DNA from: JAZDLC01 sp043802345 | GTDB lineage: Bacteria; Planctomycetota; B15-G4; JADJEK01 | DNA: 25,068 nucleotides | NCBI GenBank assembly: GCA_043802345.1 | Contig: JAZDLC010000014.1 | Location: forward strand, 1-25,068 | Reading direction: 5' to 3' | Shown here: positions 1-8,389 of the stretch, one piece after another | Position numbering within the stretch: position 1 is the first letter of the stretch | Layout: each line of letters begins with the position of its first letter | Translations under genes and position numbers: made by a program | The notes under the pieces: model-generated | Seen by the model: only the letters and a program-made list of their open reading frames with translations | Told to the model about the DNA's origin: nothing | The model's database searches: none

Positions 1-1355
1 AGCGCCCTGCTGATGGCGGTATGGAGCTCTCTCGCCGTGTAAATGAGAGTCAGGTCCTTCTCGTACCTGTTGCCGCGAAACGGCGGCATGAGCACCTTTC
101 CCTCCCGGGAGAGGATCCAGATGGTCGGCAACCCATACTGCTGATATTCGTCCCGCGCCCGGAAGCGGCCGGCCCACGAGGGCGCTTCCTCCCGCGCCTC
201 CTCTGAAGGCGCGCCAGCCGTGTCCGGCCCCCGCATCAGCTTGAAACCCGGATCGTAGTAGACCGTATCGAATGGAATCAGCCCGGAGTCCACCGCGTCC
301 CGGGTGGCCTTCACGAACGCGGCGCGGGCGGCTACATGGTCGGCCGAGGATTCCTCGAAACATCCGCTGGGATACCCGAACTGCTCCTCGTCGAAAACCG
401 GCGGGCAGGCAACGGGAAGAAACGCCACCGGTCGATCCCGGAAGCGAGCCCGCATGTGCCTCATGAGAGGCAGCTCGTTCATGGAATCCTCGCACCAGAT
501 CCCCGCACGGTGAAACTCCCGCCGATCGCCACCGCCGCCGAAGAGGAACAGCACGATGACCAGATCCTCCTCGCCGGGGAGGGAGAGCAGGCGATGACGC
601 GCCCCGGCTGCGTCCTCGACCTCGACCTCCGGATCGATCGTCTCTCCCACGTCGTAGGAGCGCGTCGCCCCCTCCTGCGCGATGTAGTGGGGAATCGCTT
701 CCAGACTCCAGTCGATGACCAGCCCGCGAGCCACATCAATCGCGGTCAACTCGCCGTAGAGCCGCTCCACCAGATAGAGCGCGGCCTCGCGCGAGCGTCC
801 CCCCCCCGCGCTGGTGATCACCGTCCCATCCACGGCGAACGACAGGCCGTCGATCACCCGCGCGCCAGGGAACCGATCCCTCAGGGCGGAGATGCCGTCC
901 GGGCGGGTGGTGCAGGATCGATCATCCAGCAGGCCGGCCCGGGCCAGCACGAAGGCGGCGTCGCCAAGTGACAGGACGAACCGCGCCCGGGACGCCCGCT
1001 CCCTGACGAATCGAATCAGCTCCGGATCGTCGAACGGCTCCCGGCCGTACCGCTCCGCGCCCGGCAACACGAGCACGTCCAGTTCCGGCGCCGTGCCGCA
1101 ATCCGCATCGGGAGCGATCTCGAGCCCCTCGAAGGTCCTGATCTCGCCGCAGTTCCTGGCGATGGTCAGCACCCGCGTGGCGGGTTCCGCGTGGAACCGG
1201 ACATGATGAAGCACGTCGAGGGGCTCACTCAGCTCGCTGCCGCGGATCCCGTCCTCGACCAGGAATCCGACCACGACCGATTCCCTCTGGTCGTCACCGA
1301 GGAGAGCCGTCCCGAAGAGCAGGCAGGAAACCGCCACTCCCGCAAGTCGCCTCAT
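1..1355 (-). CDS. Secreted DJ-1/PfpI-like domain fused to a redoxin-like domain (3' end outside window)
   Basis: The frame is open for 451 codons and runs off the left edge. Residues 1-20 look like a signal peptide, so the protein is probably exported. Residues 26-201 resemble the DJ-1/PfpI (class I glutamine amidotransferase-like) domain of the AraC-regulator type, with a VLVLPGAE strand (94-101) and the helix after the nucleophile elbow (AFVLARAGLLD, 134-144). The elbow itself reads SLGDAAF, so glycine 131 stands where the nucleophilic cysteine is expected. Residues 235-451 resemble a thioredoxin/AhpC-type fold with a single cysteine in a WCED motif (287-290) and a YGLPT cis-proline segment (407-411). 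The start ATG overlaps the stop of the upstream gene (ATGA), so translation is probably coupled. A sensing, binding or thiol-redox role is possible. The fold assignments are fairly secure; the function is not known. Confidence 0.8.
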   Translation of the reverse strand, partial: MRRLAGVAVSCLLFGTALLGDDQRESVVVGFLVEDGIRGSELSEPLDVLHHVRFHAEPATRVLTIARNCGEIRTFEGLEIAPDADCGTAPELDVLVLPGAERYGREPFDDPELIRFVRERASRARFVLSLGDAAFVLARAGLLDDRSCTTRPDGISALRDRFPGARVIDGLSFAVDGTVITSAGGGRSREAALYLVERLYGELTAIDVARGLVIDWSLEAIPHYIAQEGATRSYDVGETIDPEVEVEDAAGARHRLLSLPGEEDLVIVLFLFGGGGDRREFHRAGIWCEDSMNELPLMRHMRARFRDRPVAFLPVACPPVFDEEQFGYPSGCFEESSADHVAARAAFVKATRDAVDSGLIPFDTVYYDPGFKLMRGPDTAGAPSEEAREEAPSWAGRFRARDEYQQYGLPTIWILSREGKVLMPPFRGNRYEKDLTLIYTARELHTAISRA

Positions 1356-2743
1356 TCCAGCTCCTCGGCAGCCCTCCGATCCGGTTTGCCATGAATGACG
1401 AAGTTGACGGCGTAGTTCACCAGCGGCACGCCGAGAATCAGCCCCCAGACCCCGAACAGATGATGGCTCATCACCAGAATCGCCAGCACCACGACGGGGT
1501 TCATGCGCAGGTGCGCCCCGTAGATGCGCGGATTGAGGATGTACGCCTCGATCATGTGAATGATGGTGATGAACAGGATGGACCATAGCAACAGACCGAT
1601 CCCGCCGACCGTGAGGGCGGTGAGGCAGATCGGCACCGAGGAGATGAAGACTCCCGCGACCGGAATGAAGCTGCAGACAAAGACGACCGTGGAGAGGAAA
1701 GCGATACTGGGCATCCCCATGATCGCCAGGCCGATGGCGGTCAGGCCAGTGTTCAGGATGGCGATCATCAACTGGGCTTCCAGCGCCTGCCCCAGGACCT
1801 CGCCGAAGTGGAACACGGAGTCGCTGATTTCGTCGTAGACGAACTGCAGTCGGGTATCGTGCAGATGCCTCGCACCCCGGGCCAGGTTCGGAAAATCAAG
1901 GACGATCAGGAAGGAGAACAGCAGCGAGAGCAGGAACGCGGACCCGATGCTCAGCGAGCGGCCCGCGAAGTAGATCACCTTTGGCAGGATCGGTTTCCAC
2001 CGCTCATCTGGCTCCCCGGCCAACGAGTCCTGCTGATCGGCGGCGCGCCTCTCCGCAACCACGGTCAGCCCGTGGGTCGCCTCCACCAACCTGTCGGTGG
2101 CCGCCTTCAGCTCGTCCCTGGCCGGACCACCTTCTTCGACCGGCACCGCGTTCGGGTCGCCCTCCTGTTCTGCGGTCATGGCGTCGCTCAGACTGACCAG
2201 CCTTTCGGTCGCCAGCGCCAGTTCGTCCGCGAGAGCGATCATCCGCCCCGTCTCTTCCTCCTTCGTCAACTGCTCCTGATCCGGCTCCTCCGCGGCGGGC
2301 TGCCTGAATCCCAGACCCTCCAGACCGAAGACCTCGCCCAGAATCGGCATCAGCTCCAGTTTCTCCGGCAGGTATTCCGCGAGACTGGGTTTCTCCGCCC
2401 TGAGCCTGGTGATCTCCTGGTCAAGCAACTCCTGGTTGCGTCGCAGGAGCCTCGGGAACTCCTGCGCCTGACGGGCCATCTCCGGTCCGAGCGCCCATCC
2501 CACGCCGACCAGCCCGGTCAAGAGCAGCAGGAACACAATCACGACCCTCAGCCTTCTGGACTTGATTCTCCTCTCCAACTTCGTGACGCCATGCTGCATC
2601 ACGTAGCCAAAGACGAAGACGAGGAAGACGAGGAAGAAGAAGGAGCGCAGAAACCACAGCACTCCAAACACCATCGCCCAGACGAAAACCTTCTGGGCGA
2701 AGGGGACGAATTGATCCCAAGGAGGCGGAAGTGGTTTGCGCAT
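1352..2743 (-). CDS. AI-2E family (PerM/UPF0118) membrane protein
   Basis: A 463-residue polytopic protein. Two hydrophobic segments lie near residues 17-50 and 66-86, a hydrophilic stretch follows, and the main membrane block spans about 255-450. The GVWGLILGVPLVNY segment (431-444) matches the conserved C-terminal end of the AI-2E/PerM family. Members export small molecules or ions; substrates range from autoinducer-2 to sodium and are rarely predictable. The soluble part at about 90-250 is unusually long: it is charged, helical in appearance and has a Glu/Asp-rich section near 150-165. ATG at 2743 was chosen because GGAG sits 6 bases before it and the membrane region starts soon after. The frame stays open upstream to 2941, but that stretch lacks protein-like character and covers the intergenic region. 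The last codons overlap the start of the DJ-1/redoxin gene. Confidence 0.85.
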   Translation of the reverse strand: MRKPLPPPWDQFVPFAQKVFVWAMVFGVLWFLRSFFFLVFLVFVFGYVMQHGVTKLERRIKSRRLRVVIVFLLLLTGLVGVGWALGPEMARQAQEFPRLLRRNQELLDQEITRLRAEKPSLAEYLPEKLELMPILGEVFGLEGLGFRQPAAEEPDQEQLTKEEETGRMIALADELALATERLVSLSDAMTAEQEGDPNAVPVEEGGPARDELKAATDRLVEATHGLTVVAERRAADQQDSLAGEPDERWKPILPKVIYFAGRSLSIGSAFLLSLLFSFLIVLDFPNLARGARHLHDTRLQFVYDEISDSVFHFGEVLGQALEAQLMIAILNTGLTAIGLAIMGMPSIAFLSTVVFVCSFIPVAGVFISSVPICLTALTVGGIGLLLWSILFITIIHMIEAYILNPRIYGAHLRMNPVVVLAILVMSHHLFGVWGLILGVPLVNYAVNFVIHGKPDRRAAEELE

Positions 2744-2863
2744 CGAATCTCCGGAAGTCTTCCAGAGTCTGCCGAGGAGCGCCAGAAAAGGCGAGAGGAA
2801 AGAGACGCGAGGAACTGGCCGGCCGCTTCTCGCGCCGCAAGGAAGGGTGATCGCGCTACCGGC

Positions 2864-2893
2864 TTCACGTTCGGGATGGAATGCAGGCATAAT
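2864..2893 (+). promoter_or_regulatory. Candidate sigma70-type promoter for the FHA gene
   Basis: TTCACG (2864-2869) and CATAAT (2888-2893) are separated by 18 bases, in the roughly 200-bp space between the divergent starts at 2743 and 2944. Each box matches 4 to 5 of 6 consensus bases. The -10 core ATAAT is A/T-rich in an otherwise GC-rich spacer, and its complement CATTAT could serve the opposite direction. This is a weak, motif-only call. Confidence 0.3.
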
Positions 2894-2943
2894 GCGCGTT
2901 TTGGAAGATCCAGTCGCGCCGGAGCCCGGCGGGAGGAACACCT

Positions 2944-3600
2944 GTGAGATTGGTGCGGACGGACCGGCAGGGAAGCGAAGGGTTTCTGGAGGCGGAAGGC
3001 GAGAACGTAGTTCTCGGGCGCAACCCGGGCCGGGGGATCACGGTCGAGGACCCCACGGTCTCGAGGGAGCACGCCCGGATCTTCGTGCGGGGCGGGACCT
3101 TCCAGGTGGCGGACCTGAACTCTTCCAACGGGACCTTCGTCAACGGGAAGCGGATCACCCGCTCGGAACTGCGGGCCGGCGACCTGCTGCGGCTCGGCTC
3201 GGTGGAGCTACGCTTCGAGCCAGGGGAGGCGGCGGCCGGCCAGGACGAACTCCAGCTCGAGGATCCAGGGGCGGCCGCGATGGACCCGGTCGCGCCTGCC
3301 GCTCCTCCGCCGCCGCGACCGGCAGTGCCCTCAGGTCACCGGCCGGGCAACCGGACAGTTCTGACGCGGACGAACACCCAGCCACTCACGCGGAGCACCT
3401 CCAAGGAGAAACGGTCCGCGGGACTGCTGCGTCAGGACATGTCCCAACAGTCGTTCCTGAGACGAGCCCTGCTGGTCCTCGTGGCGCTCGCCATCGCCGC
3501 CGGGCTGTTCCTCCTCTCCCAGCGTCTGACCGAAAAACTCGTCCCCGAGGAGGGGTTCGGCGGACCCGACACGGGAATCGAGGAGACCGGAGGCGGCTGA
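2944..3600 (+). CDS. Membrane-anchored FHA-domain protein
   Basis: A 218-residue protein with a GTG start; GGAGG lies 7 bases upstream and the FHA fold begins almost at once. The forkhead-associated domain (about 3-95) has its phosphothreonine-binding signature: GR at 25-26, S40 and H43 in SREH, and N62-G63 and N67-G68 around strand TFV. A Pro/Ala-rich linker (about 97-165) leads to one hydrophobic helix (about 175-192) and a short acidic, Gly-rich tail, so the FHA domain is probably cytoplasmic and tethered by a C-terminal anchor. FHA domains bind phosphothreonine peptides, so a Ser/Thr kinase partner is expected, but none is in the window. Its stop is only 3 bases from the stop of the convergent gene. 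Confidence 0.88.
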   Translation: MRLVRTDRQGSEGFLEAEGENVVLGRNPGRGITVEDPTVSREHARIFVRGGTFQVADLNSSNGTFVNGKRITRSELRAGDLLRLGSVELRFEPGEAAAGQDELQLEDPGAAAMDPVAPAAPPPPRPAVPSGHRPGNRTVLTRTNTQPLTRSTSKEKRSAGLLRQDMSQQSFLRRALLVLVALAIAAGLFLLSQRLTEKLVPEEGFGGPDTGIEETGGG

Positions 3601-3603
3601 TCG

Positions 3604-4884
3604 TCAGAAGCAGAGGAAGGCCGTGGCCACCGCGATGCCGCCGGCCGTCATCAGCGTCATCAGCTTGCGGCCGATCCCCGCGCAGGGGTCGAACACCACC
3701 AGGAGCAGCCCCCCCACCAGCAAACATCCGTAGCTCCACTCGAGCCGCCCATTCGGGGACCCGCTGAACAGCTCAGATGCCATCAAGGACGCGCCGGCGG
3801 ACGCGCCGACGAGGAACATTCCCACCCGGAAGGCGCCTCCCACGGGCGCCTTCCGTTCCTCCTCCGGAATCTGCCACAGGATCTTGTCGCCAAACTGCAG
3901 ACCGCCATACAGGCGGGGCAACACCGCAAGTCCGAGTCCGAGGAGCAGCGCCGGGACTCCGAACAGAGCGAGGGACAGCAGCCCGATCTCCATCCAGAAG
4001 GGCAGGGAAGGCGGGAACAGCCGGCCCAGTTGATCCTGGATACTCTCCGCGCGGCCAAGGAAGTCCACACTGCAGACGCCCGCGGCCGCGAGCAGGGAAA
4101 TCCCGCCGAAGCGGATCCCGGCCCGCTTGAGCCGTGGTGAAGAAACACTCGAGATCCAGGGGGCGGCGGCGAATAGAACCAGCGGCGGCAGCGCGGCGCT
4201 GAACTGGTGCGTCAATTCAGTCAACGCGGGCGCCCGCTGAAAGAAGGCCGGTCCGAGGGCGGAGAACCCGACTCCGAGGAGCACGACACCCACGGTCGTC
4301 GTCAGCCCGCGCCGCCAGGACTCCCAGTCCGGGACCGGCATGTCAAGCGCTCGGGCGGTCCGGCTTGACATCAGCGCCAGCGCACCAGTCATCGTCATCA
4401 GGAACACCACCATGCTCGTGGTTCGCCCGATCTCGATGACACCCACGGAGCAGGCAGCCAGGGCTGCCCCTGTCAGCGCTCCGTTCCAGAGGTGCAGGCG
4501 CTGGGTCCGGCGCCCCCCGACGAACAGAATCAGGGGGCGCAGCATCTGTCCGGCACAGATGCCGCTCAGGCCGATCAGCACCAGGGCCGTGATCAGCCCC
4601 AGCCGACCGTCGAGCGGACCGTGCTGGAACTTCGGGGACAGCAGCAGCGTTACGCAGGTGAAGAACAGGAATCCGAGCGCGAAGAGCCGTGGGAAGACCA
4701 GCCATCGTCCTGGCGCTCGCTCTTCCGTGGGCCGCCCGAAGGCGATCCCCAGGCCGGTGAAGAGCAGGAAGAACGGGAACCGCCCCGCGCTCGACCACAT
4801 CAGGGAATCCAGGATCGGCTGCAGGGCGATGGCCGCTGCCAACACCGAGAATCCCTGCAAGATTGTAATGATCAAGGATGTCAT
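3604..4884 (-). CDS. Polytopic membrane protein of unknown function, last gene of the polysaccharide operon
   Basis: A 426-residue protein, nearly all hydrophobic, with roughly 11-13 likely transmembrane segments and short polar loops such as WESWRRGL and IPEEERKAP. The pattern loosely recalls the MFS-like membrane half of bacterial spermidine-synthase-type proteins (several small-residue-rich helices with LLGLGLAVLPRLYGG near the end), but no diagnostic motif was found. Wzy-type polymerases are also polytopic and occur in such clusters, so that remains a weaker alternative. The start is uncertain: ATG at 4884 has no clear ribosome binding site, but leaves a sensible 37-base gap after the glycosyltransferase gene and precedes the first hydrophobic helix. 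An in-frame ATG at 4962 would overlap the neighbour by 41 bases. Confidence 0.7.
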   Translation of the reverse strand: MTSLIITILQGFSVLAAAIALQPILDSLMWSSAGRFPFFLLFTGLGIAFGRPTEERAPGRWLVFPRLFALGFLFFTCVTLLLSPKFQHGPLDGRLGLITALVLIGLSGICAGQMLRPLILFVGGRRTQRLHLWNGALTGAALAACSVGVIEIGRTTSMVVFLMTMTGALALMSSRTARALDMPVPDWESWRRGLTTTVGVVLLGVGFSALGPAFFQRAPALTELTHQFSAALPPLVLFAAAPWISSVSSPRLKRAGIRFGGISLLAAAGVCSVDFLGRAESIQDQLGRLFPPSLPFWMEIGLLSLALFGVPALLLGLGLAVLPRLYGGLQFGDKILWQIPEEERKAPVGGAFRVGMFLVGASAGASLMASELFSGSPNGRLEWSYGCLLVGGLLLVVFDPCAGIGRKLMTLMTAGGIAVATAFLCF

Positions 4885-4921
4885 CCTGCCGCCGGTCGAA
4901 CCGCTCTCCTGGTCACCGATG

Positions 4922-6073
4922 CTACGAATCGGACTCCGCTGAAAAAACAGCGTCGTGAACATCGCGCAACAGTTCCGCTGATTTCTTCCAGCGAAAGCGG
5001 CCGGCCTGGATCCTTCCTCTCTCCTTGAGCCGACTGACGAGGTCTTCATCCGAGAGCAGCCTGCCCAGTTCCCGGGCCAGTTCCTCGGCGCTGGTCGGAT
5101 CGACCAGGAGGCCCGCGTCGCCGATCACCTCGGGCAGAGCCCCCGCCCGTGCTCCCACCACCGGGCACCCCACCGCCATCGCCTCCAGCGGCACCATGCC
5201 GAAACCTTCCAGCCGGGAGGGAACTGCGAGGCAGGAAGCGGAACGGAGCGCCGCGGCCCTTTCCTGGTCCGAGATCGGGCCGGTCAGGACAAGAGGGACT
5301 TGAAGCCGGCGAGCCTCGCGAGACAGACGGGGACTCAGGCCGCACTCGTCGCGCCCGGCGAGCACCAGGGACAGATCAAGGAAGCCCGGCGCCTCCCGGA
5401 GCAGGTGGAGCGCCCGCACCAGGAGAGAGAGGTTCTTGCGCGGCTCCAGGTGCCCCAGGGCCAACACGAATCTCCCGGTCAGCCCGAACCGGTCGCGAAA
5501 ACAGCCGGCCCGTTCCGGGTCCGCGATCCGCAATTCGCTCTCGTCCACACCATTCGGAACGACGACCACCCGCTCCTTCGGGCAGCGAAGCTCCGAGACG
5601 ATGCCGCTCCGTGTGGTCGCGGACACCGCGATGATCCGCCGCGCCCGCCGCAGTGAACGGGGAAGCAAGGTCCGGGCGTACAGGGATCGCGGCGAGAGCC
5701 TGTTCGTCGGCAGCTCGAACGCCCGCAGATCATGAATGGTGGCGAGCATCGGCACGTGAAGCGAACGGGGCAGTGGCAGGGTTTCCGCCTGGAAGGCCCC
5801 GGCCCGGACCGCGCGGAGCCTGCGCCGCCAGCAGCGGGTTCCTGTCAACCAGCGAATCTCGGCGCGCGGCGGCGGATCCACGGGCACGCACTCGATCTCG
5901 TGGCTTCTCGCCCAGTCGGCCAGGCCGGCGTCTCTTCGCACGAACAGGACGAGATCGTGCCGCCGCTCCAGTTCCTGATACGATTCAAGCAGGCGGAGCA
6001 GCCGGGTTCTCGCGCCGGAGTACCCCGGCCCCACAGAGGACCCGTCAACAGCGATCCGCTCCGCGTCGTTCAG
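4922..6073 (-). CDS. GT4-type glycosyltransferase, probable CTG start
   Basis: A 383-residue GT-B fold retaining glycosyltransferase of the GT4 type, probably adding one sugar to a lipid-linked repeat unit in the cytoplasm. The N-terminal Rossmann half opens with RIAVDGSSVG (6-15). The donor-binding half has PNGVDESE (173-180), GHLEPRKN (207-214) and the E-x7-E motif with Glu289 and Glu297 inside SRLEGFGMVPLEAMA. No ATG, GTG or TTG lies just before the conserved opening strand. A CTG at 6073-6071 does: it overlaps the TGA of the preceding gene as CTGA and has GAGGAG 5 bases upstream. The nearest in-frame GTG further in would remove the conserved IAVDG strand. The frame stays open upstream to 6802, but that is an antisense-like shadow of the neighbouring gene. 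The catalytic family is secure; the start codon is an inference. Confidence 0.87.
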   Translation of the reverse strand: MNDAERIAVDGSSVGPGYSGARTRLLRLLESYQELERRHDLVLFVRRDAGLADWARSHEIECVPVDPPPRAEIRWLTGTRCWRRRLRAVRAGAFQAETLPLPRSLHVPMLATIHDLRAFELPTNRLSPRSLYARTLLPRSLRRARRIIAVSATTRSGIVSELRCPKERVVVVPNGVDESELRIADPERAGCFRDRFGLTGRFVLALGHLEPRKNLSLLVRALHLLREAPGFLDLSLVLAGRDECGLSPRLSREARRLQVPLVLTGPISDQERAAALRSASCLAVPSRLEGFGMVPLEAMAVGCPVVGARAGALPEVIGDAGLLVDPTSAEELARELGRLLSDEDLVSRLKERGRIQAGRFRWKKSAELLRDVHDAVFSAESDS

Positions 6074-7191
6074 GCCAGCTCCTCGTACAGTTGCAGGTAC
6101 TGCTCGGCGCTCTTCTCCCAGGTGAACTTGCGCGCATGCCGGCGACCCTTCTTGCGCAGCAGGGCAGCCAGGCCCGGGCTCCTGAGAACCTGGAGAATCG
6201 CGTCCTTCAGCATGTCGGGGCGGTCCGGGGGAAAGACCAGCGCCGCCTTTCCGACCACCTCCGGAATCGCCCCTCCGGAGGAGGTGATCACGGGAGCCCC
6301 GCAGGCCATGGCCTCGAGGGGCGGTAACCCGAACCCCTCGAACAGCGAGGGATAAACCACGGCCGTGGCCATGTTGTAGAAGGTCACCAGGTCGGGGTCC
6401 GAGACGAAGCCCGGAAGGAAGACCCTGCCACGCAGCTTCTCGGCCCGCACCCAATCCTCGAACTCCGGCCAGGCGGGGTTCCTGATTCCCGCCATCACCA
6501 GGGAGTAGGTGCTCCGCTCCGGCTCGGGCAGTTCGGCGAAAACGTCCAGCAGGGTCCGCAGGTTCTTCTTCCTGCGCAGAGTGCCGACAAAGAAGAGGAA
6601 TGGCCGGTCGGGGATGCCGAAGCGAGCAAGGAATGGCCCCCGCTCCGGCAGGACCTTGAGCGTCTGAAAGCGATCGTCCACACCGTGGTAGATCACCTGG
6701 ATCCGGTCTTCCGCCTCGGGATACAGGGTCAAGATGTTCTCCCGGGTCCTGTTCGACACGGCGACGATCCGTGAGGCGTAGCGGACATTCAGGAACAGCC
6801 ACACCCTGTGGCCGCGCCGCACCACGTCACCCTGGGATGTGCCGGCGTCCCGCTCCATCCAGGGCAGTTCGTGCAAGGTGGCGATCTTCCGCGCCTTGCC
6901 GAGAATCGGCGTGGCCGAGACCGGCGAGTGAAAGATGTCGATCCCGGCCCGGGACAGCAATCCGGGGACCACCCGCTCGCGCCACAGGTAGGGCGAGCCT
7001 TCCTTGACGGCGACGACCTGGGTGAAGTTCCTGGGCAGATCGAGGCGAAGGTCCGCTGTCCGCTTGCTGATCAGCAGGTACTCGTTTCTTCGGTCGAGTT
7101 TCGCGAGGGCCGTGAGCAGCGAACGCTGGACGCGCTCCACGCCCGTGATGTAGGGCGTTTCCTGAATCGAGACGTCGACGGCGATCTTCAT
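6070..7191 (-). CDS. GT4-type glycosyltransferase
   Basis: A 373-residue GT4 glycosyltransferase. It opens with MKIAVDVSIQ and a glycine-containing acceptor loop (YITGVERV, 14-21). HSPVSATP (88-95) and TLHELPWM (105-112) fall where GT4 enzymes place acceptor-side loops. GTLRRKKN (203-210) and the E-x7-E motif (Glu285 and Glu293 in SLFEGFGLPPLEAMACG) mark the nucleotide-sugar site. ATG at 7191 was chosen because it starts the conserved strand and lies 16 bases after the stop of the upstream gene. Another in-frame ATG four codons upstream is possible. The sugar donor and acceptor cannot be read from the sequence. The stop overlaps the next gene's CTG start. Confidence 0.92.
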   Translation of the reverse strand: MKIAVDVSIQETPYITGVERVQRSLLTALAKLDRRNEYLLISKRTADLRLDLPRNFTQVVAVKEGSPYLWRERVVPGLLSRAGIDIFHSPVSATPILGKARKIATLHELPWMERDAGTSQGDVVRRGHRVWLFLNVRYASRIVAVSNRTRENILTLYPEAEDRIQVIYHGVDDRFQTLKVLPERGPFLARFGIPDRPFLFFVGTLRRKKNLRTLLDVFAELPEPERSTYSLVMAGIRNPAWPEFEDWVRAEKLRGRVFLPGFVSDPDLVTFYNMATAVVYPSLFEGFGLPPLEAMACGAPVITSSGGAIPEVVGKAALVFPPDRPDMLKDAILQVLRSPGLAALLRKKGRRHARKFTWEKSAEQYLQLYEELA

Positions 7192-7207
7192 GCTGCCGAG
7201 CATACCT

Positions 7208-8389
7208 TCAGGACCCGCGCAAGGAACAGGTTCCCACTTCCGCCGAGCCATCGCGGCCCCGGCAGACCTCCTCATAGACGCGCAGATGTTCGCGGGCTGA
7301 TTCGGTCCAGCTAAAGGTGCGGGCCCTCTTCCGCCCGGCGCGTGCCAGGCGCGCCCGCTCGCCCTCTGAATCGGCCAGATCCGCCAGCGCCTGCTCGAGA
7401 GACTCGACATCTTCCGCCTCGCAGTACCGGACTGCGTCCCCTCCCACTTCGGGGATGGCTCCCCGGCGGGTCGTCACCGTTGGCGCTCCCCGGGCCATTC
7501 CCTCCAGCACCGGCAGCCCGAACCCCTCGTAGAGAGACGGGTAGACGTTCAGCTCCGCATGGTCGTAGAGCGCCGGAAGCAACCGGTCGTCCAGGTCTGC
7601 GAGATGCACGACCCTCCCCAGGGGGGCGAGCCTGTGGAGACGTTCCCTGAGCTCGTCCACCAGCCAGCCGAAACCCCCGACCAGCACCAGCATGTGGGGC
7701 CTGCCGACGGAGAAACGCTCAAACGCCGTGAGCAGGCGGGAGTGGTTCTTGCGCGGTTCGAGAGTTCCCACGCACAACAGGTACGGCCGGCGAATCCCCC
7801 GGGCGGTTGCCCACGGTTCGAGGCGATCCCATGGCATTCCCTGCGCCTCGAGCATGTGATCCACGGCATGGGGGATCAGGGACACCCGCTCTTCTGGAAC
7901 ATGGTACCTCTCGCAAACCTGCCGCAAGGTCTCGAGGGAGGGGACGATCACCCGGTCGGCCCGCCCCGCCACGGCACGCAGGCGGCTGGAGACGGTTCGC
8001 CGGAACCGATCTCCATGGAACGACGGGTCGATCTCGAAGACCAGATCCTGAATCGTCACCACGGTTCGCGCGCGCCGCACCGGGGGAAAGACCAGGTCCG
8101 TGAAATGGAAGAGGTCGACCCCTCCGAGGCGCCGCTCCACAGAGAAGCCGAGCCGACCGAGCAGCGTGGTGACCCGACCTGGAATCCTGGCGCTGCTCAG
8201 GCGAGCCCCCGACCCGGAGACGAGCTGCTGGATCCGGGACCGATCCAGAATCGGTCTCCATGCGTCTCCGTAGAGCCGCAGGGTGTCGCCGGCCCCGATC
8301 CTTCCCAGGGCCCGGACCAGTTCCGCCACGTACCGCCCGATTCCGGTCCGGCTGAAGAGCATGGGCCGCGCATCGATCCCCACCTTCAT
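7208..8389 (-). CDS. GT4-type glycosyltransferase
   Basis: A 393-residue GT4 enzyme. MKVGIDARPM is followed by the acceptor loop SRTGIGRYV (13-21). FHFTDLVFPP (94-103) and TIQDLVFE (112-119) are typical of the mannosyltransferase-like GT4 subgroup. GTLEPRKN (208-215) and the E-x7-E pair Glu288/Glu296 in SLYEGFGLPVLEGMARG complete the donor site. The start overlaps the flippase stop as ATGA (8389-8386), so translation is likely coupled. It resembles the next two enzymes in the operon in architecture; together they could add three sugars of one repeat unit. The specific sugars are unknown. Confidence 0.93.
   Translation of the reverse strand: MKVGIDARPMLFSRTGIGRYVAELVRALGRIGAGDTLRLYGDAWRPILDRSRIQQLVSGSGARLSSARIPGRVTTLLGRLGFSVERRLGGVDLFHFTDLVFPPVRRARTVVTIQDLVFEIDPSFHGDRFRRTVSSRLRAVAGRADRVIVPSLETLRQVCERYHVPEERVSLIPHAVDHMLEAQGMPWDRLEPWATARGIRRPYLLCVGTLEPRKNHSRLLTAFERFSVGRPHMLVLVGGFGWLVDELRERLHRLAPLGRVVHLADLDDRLLPALYDHAELNVYPSLYEGFGLPVLEGMARGAPTVTTRRGAIPEVGGDAVRYCEAEDVESLEQALADLADSEGERARLARAGRKRARTFSWTESAREHLRVYEEVCRGRDGSAEVGTCSLRGS

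Noticed and set aside
1808..2947. 379-codon plus-strand frame opposite the AI-2E family gene
   Set aside because: The translation is low-complexity Gln/Arg/Glu-rich and antisense to a convincing membrane protein.
6074..6802. Upstream extension of the third glycosyltransferase frame
   Set aside because: The extension overlaps the whole second half of a better-supported glycosyltransferase in another frame, and its translation is Gly/Pro/Arg-rich.
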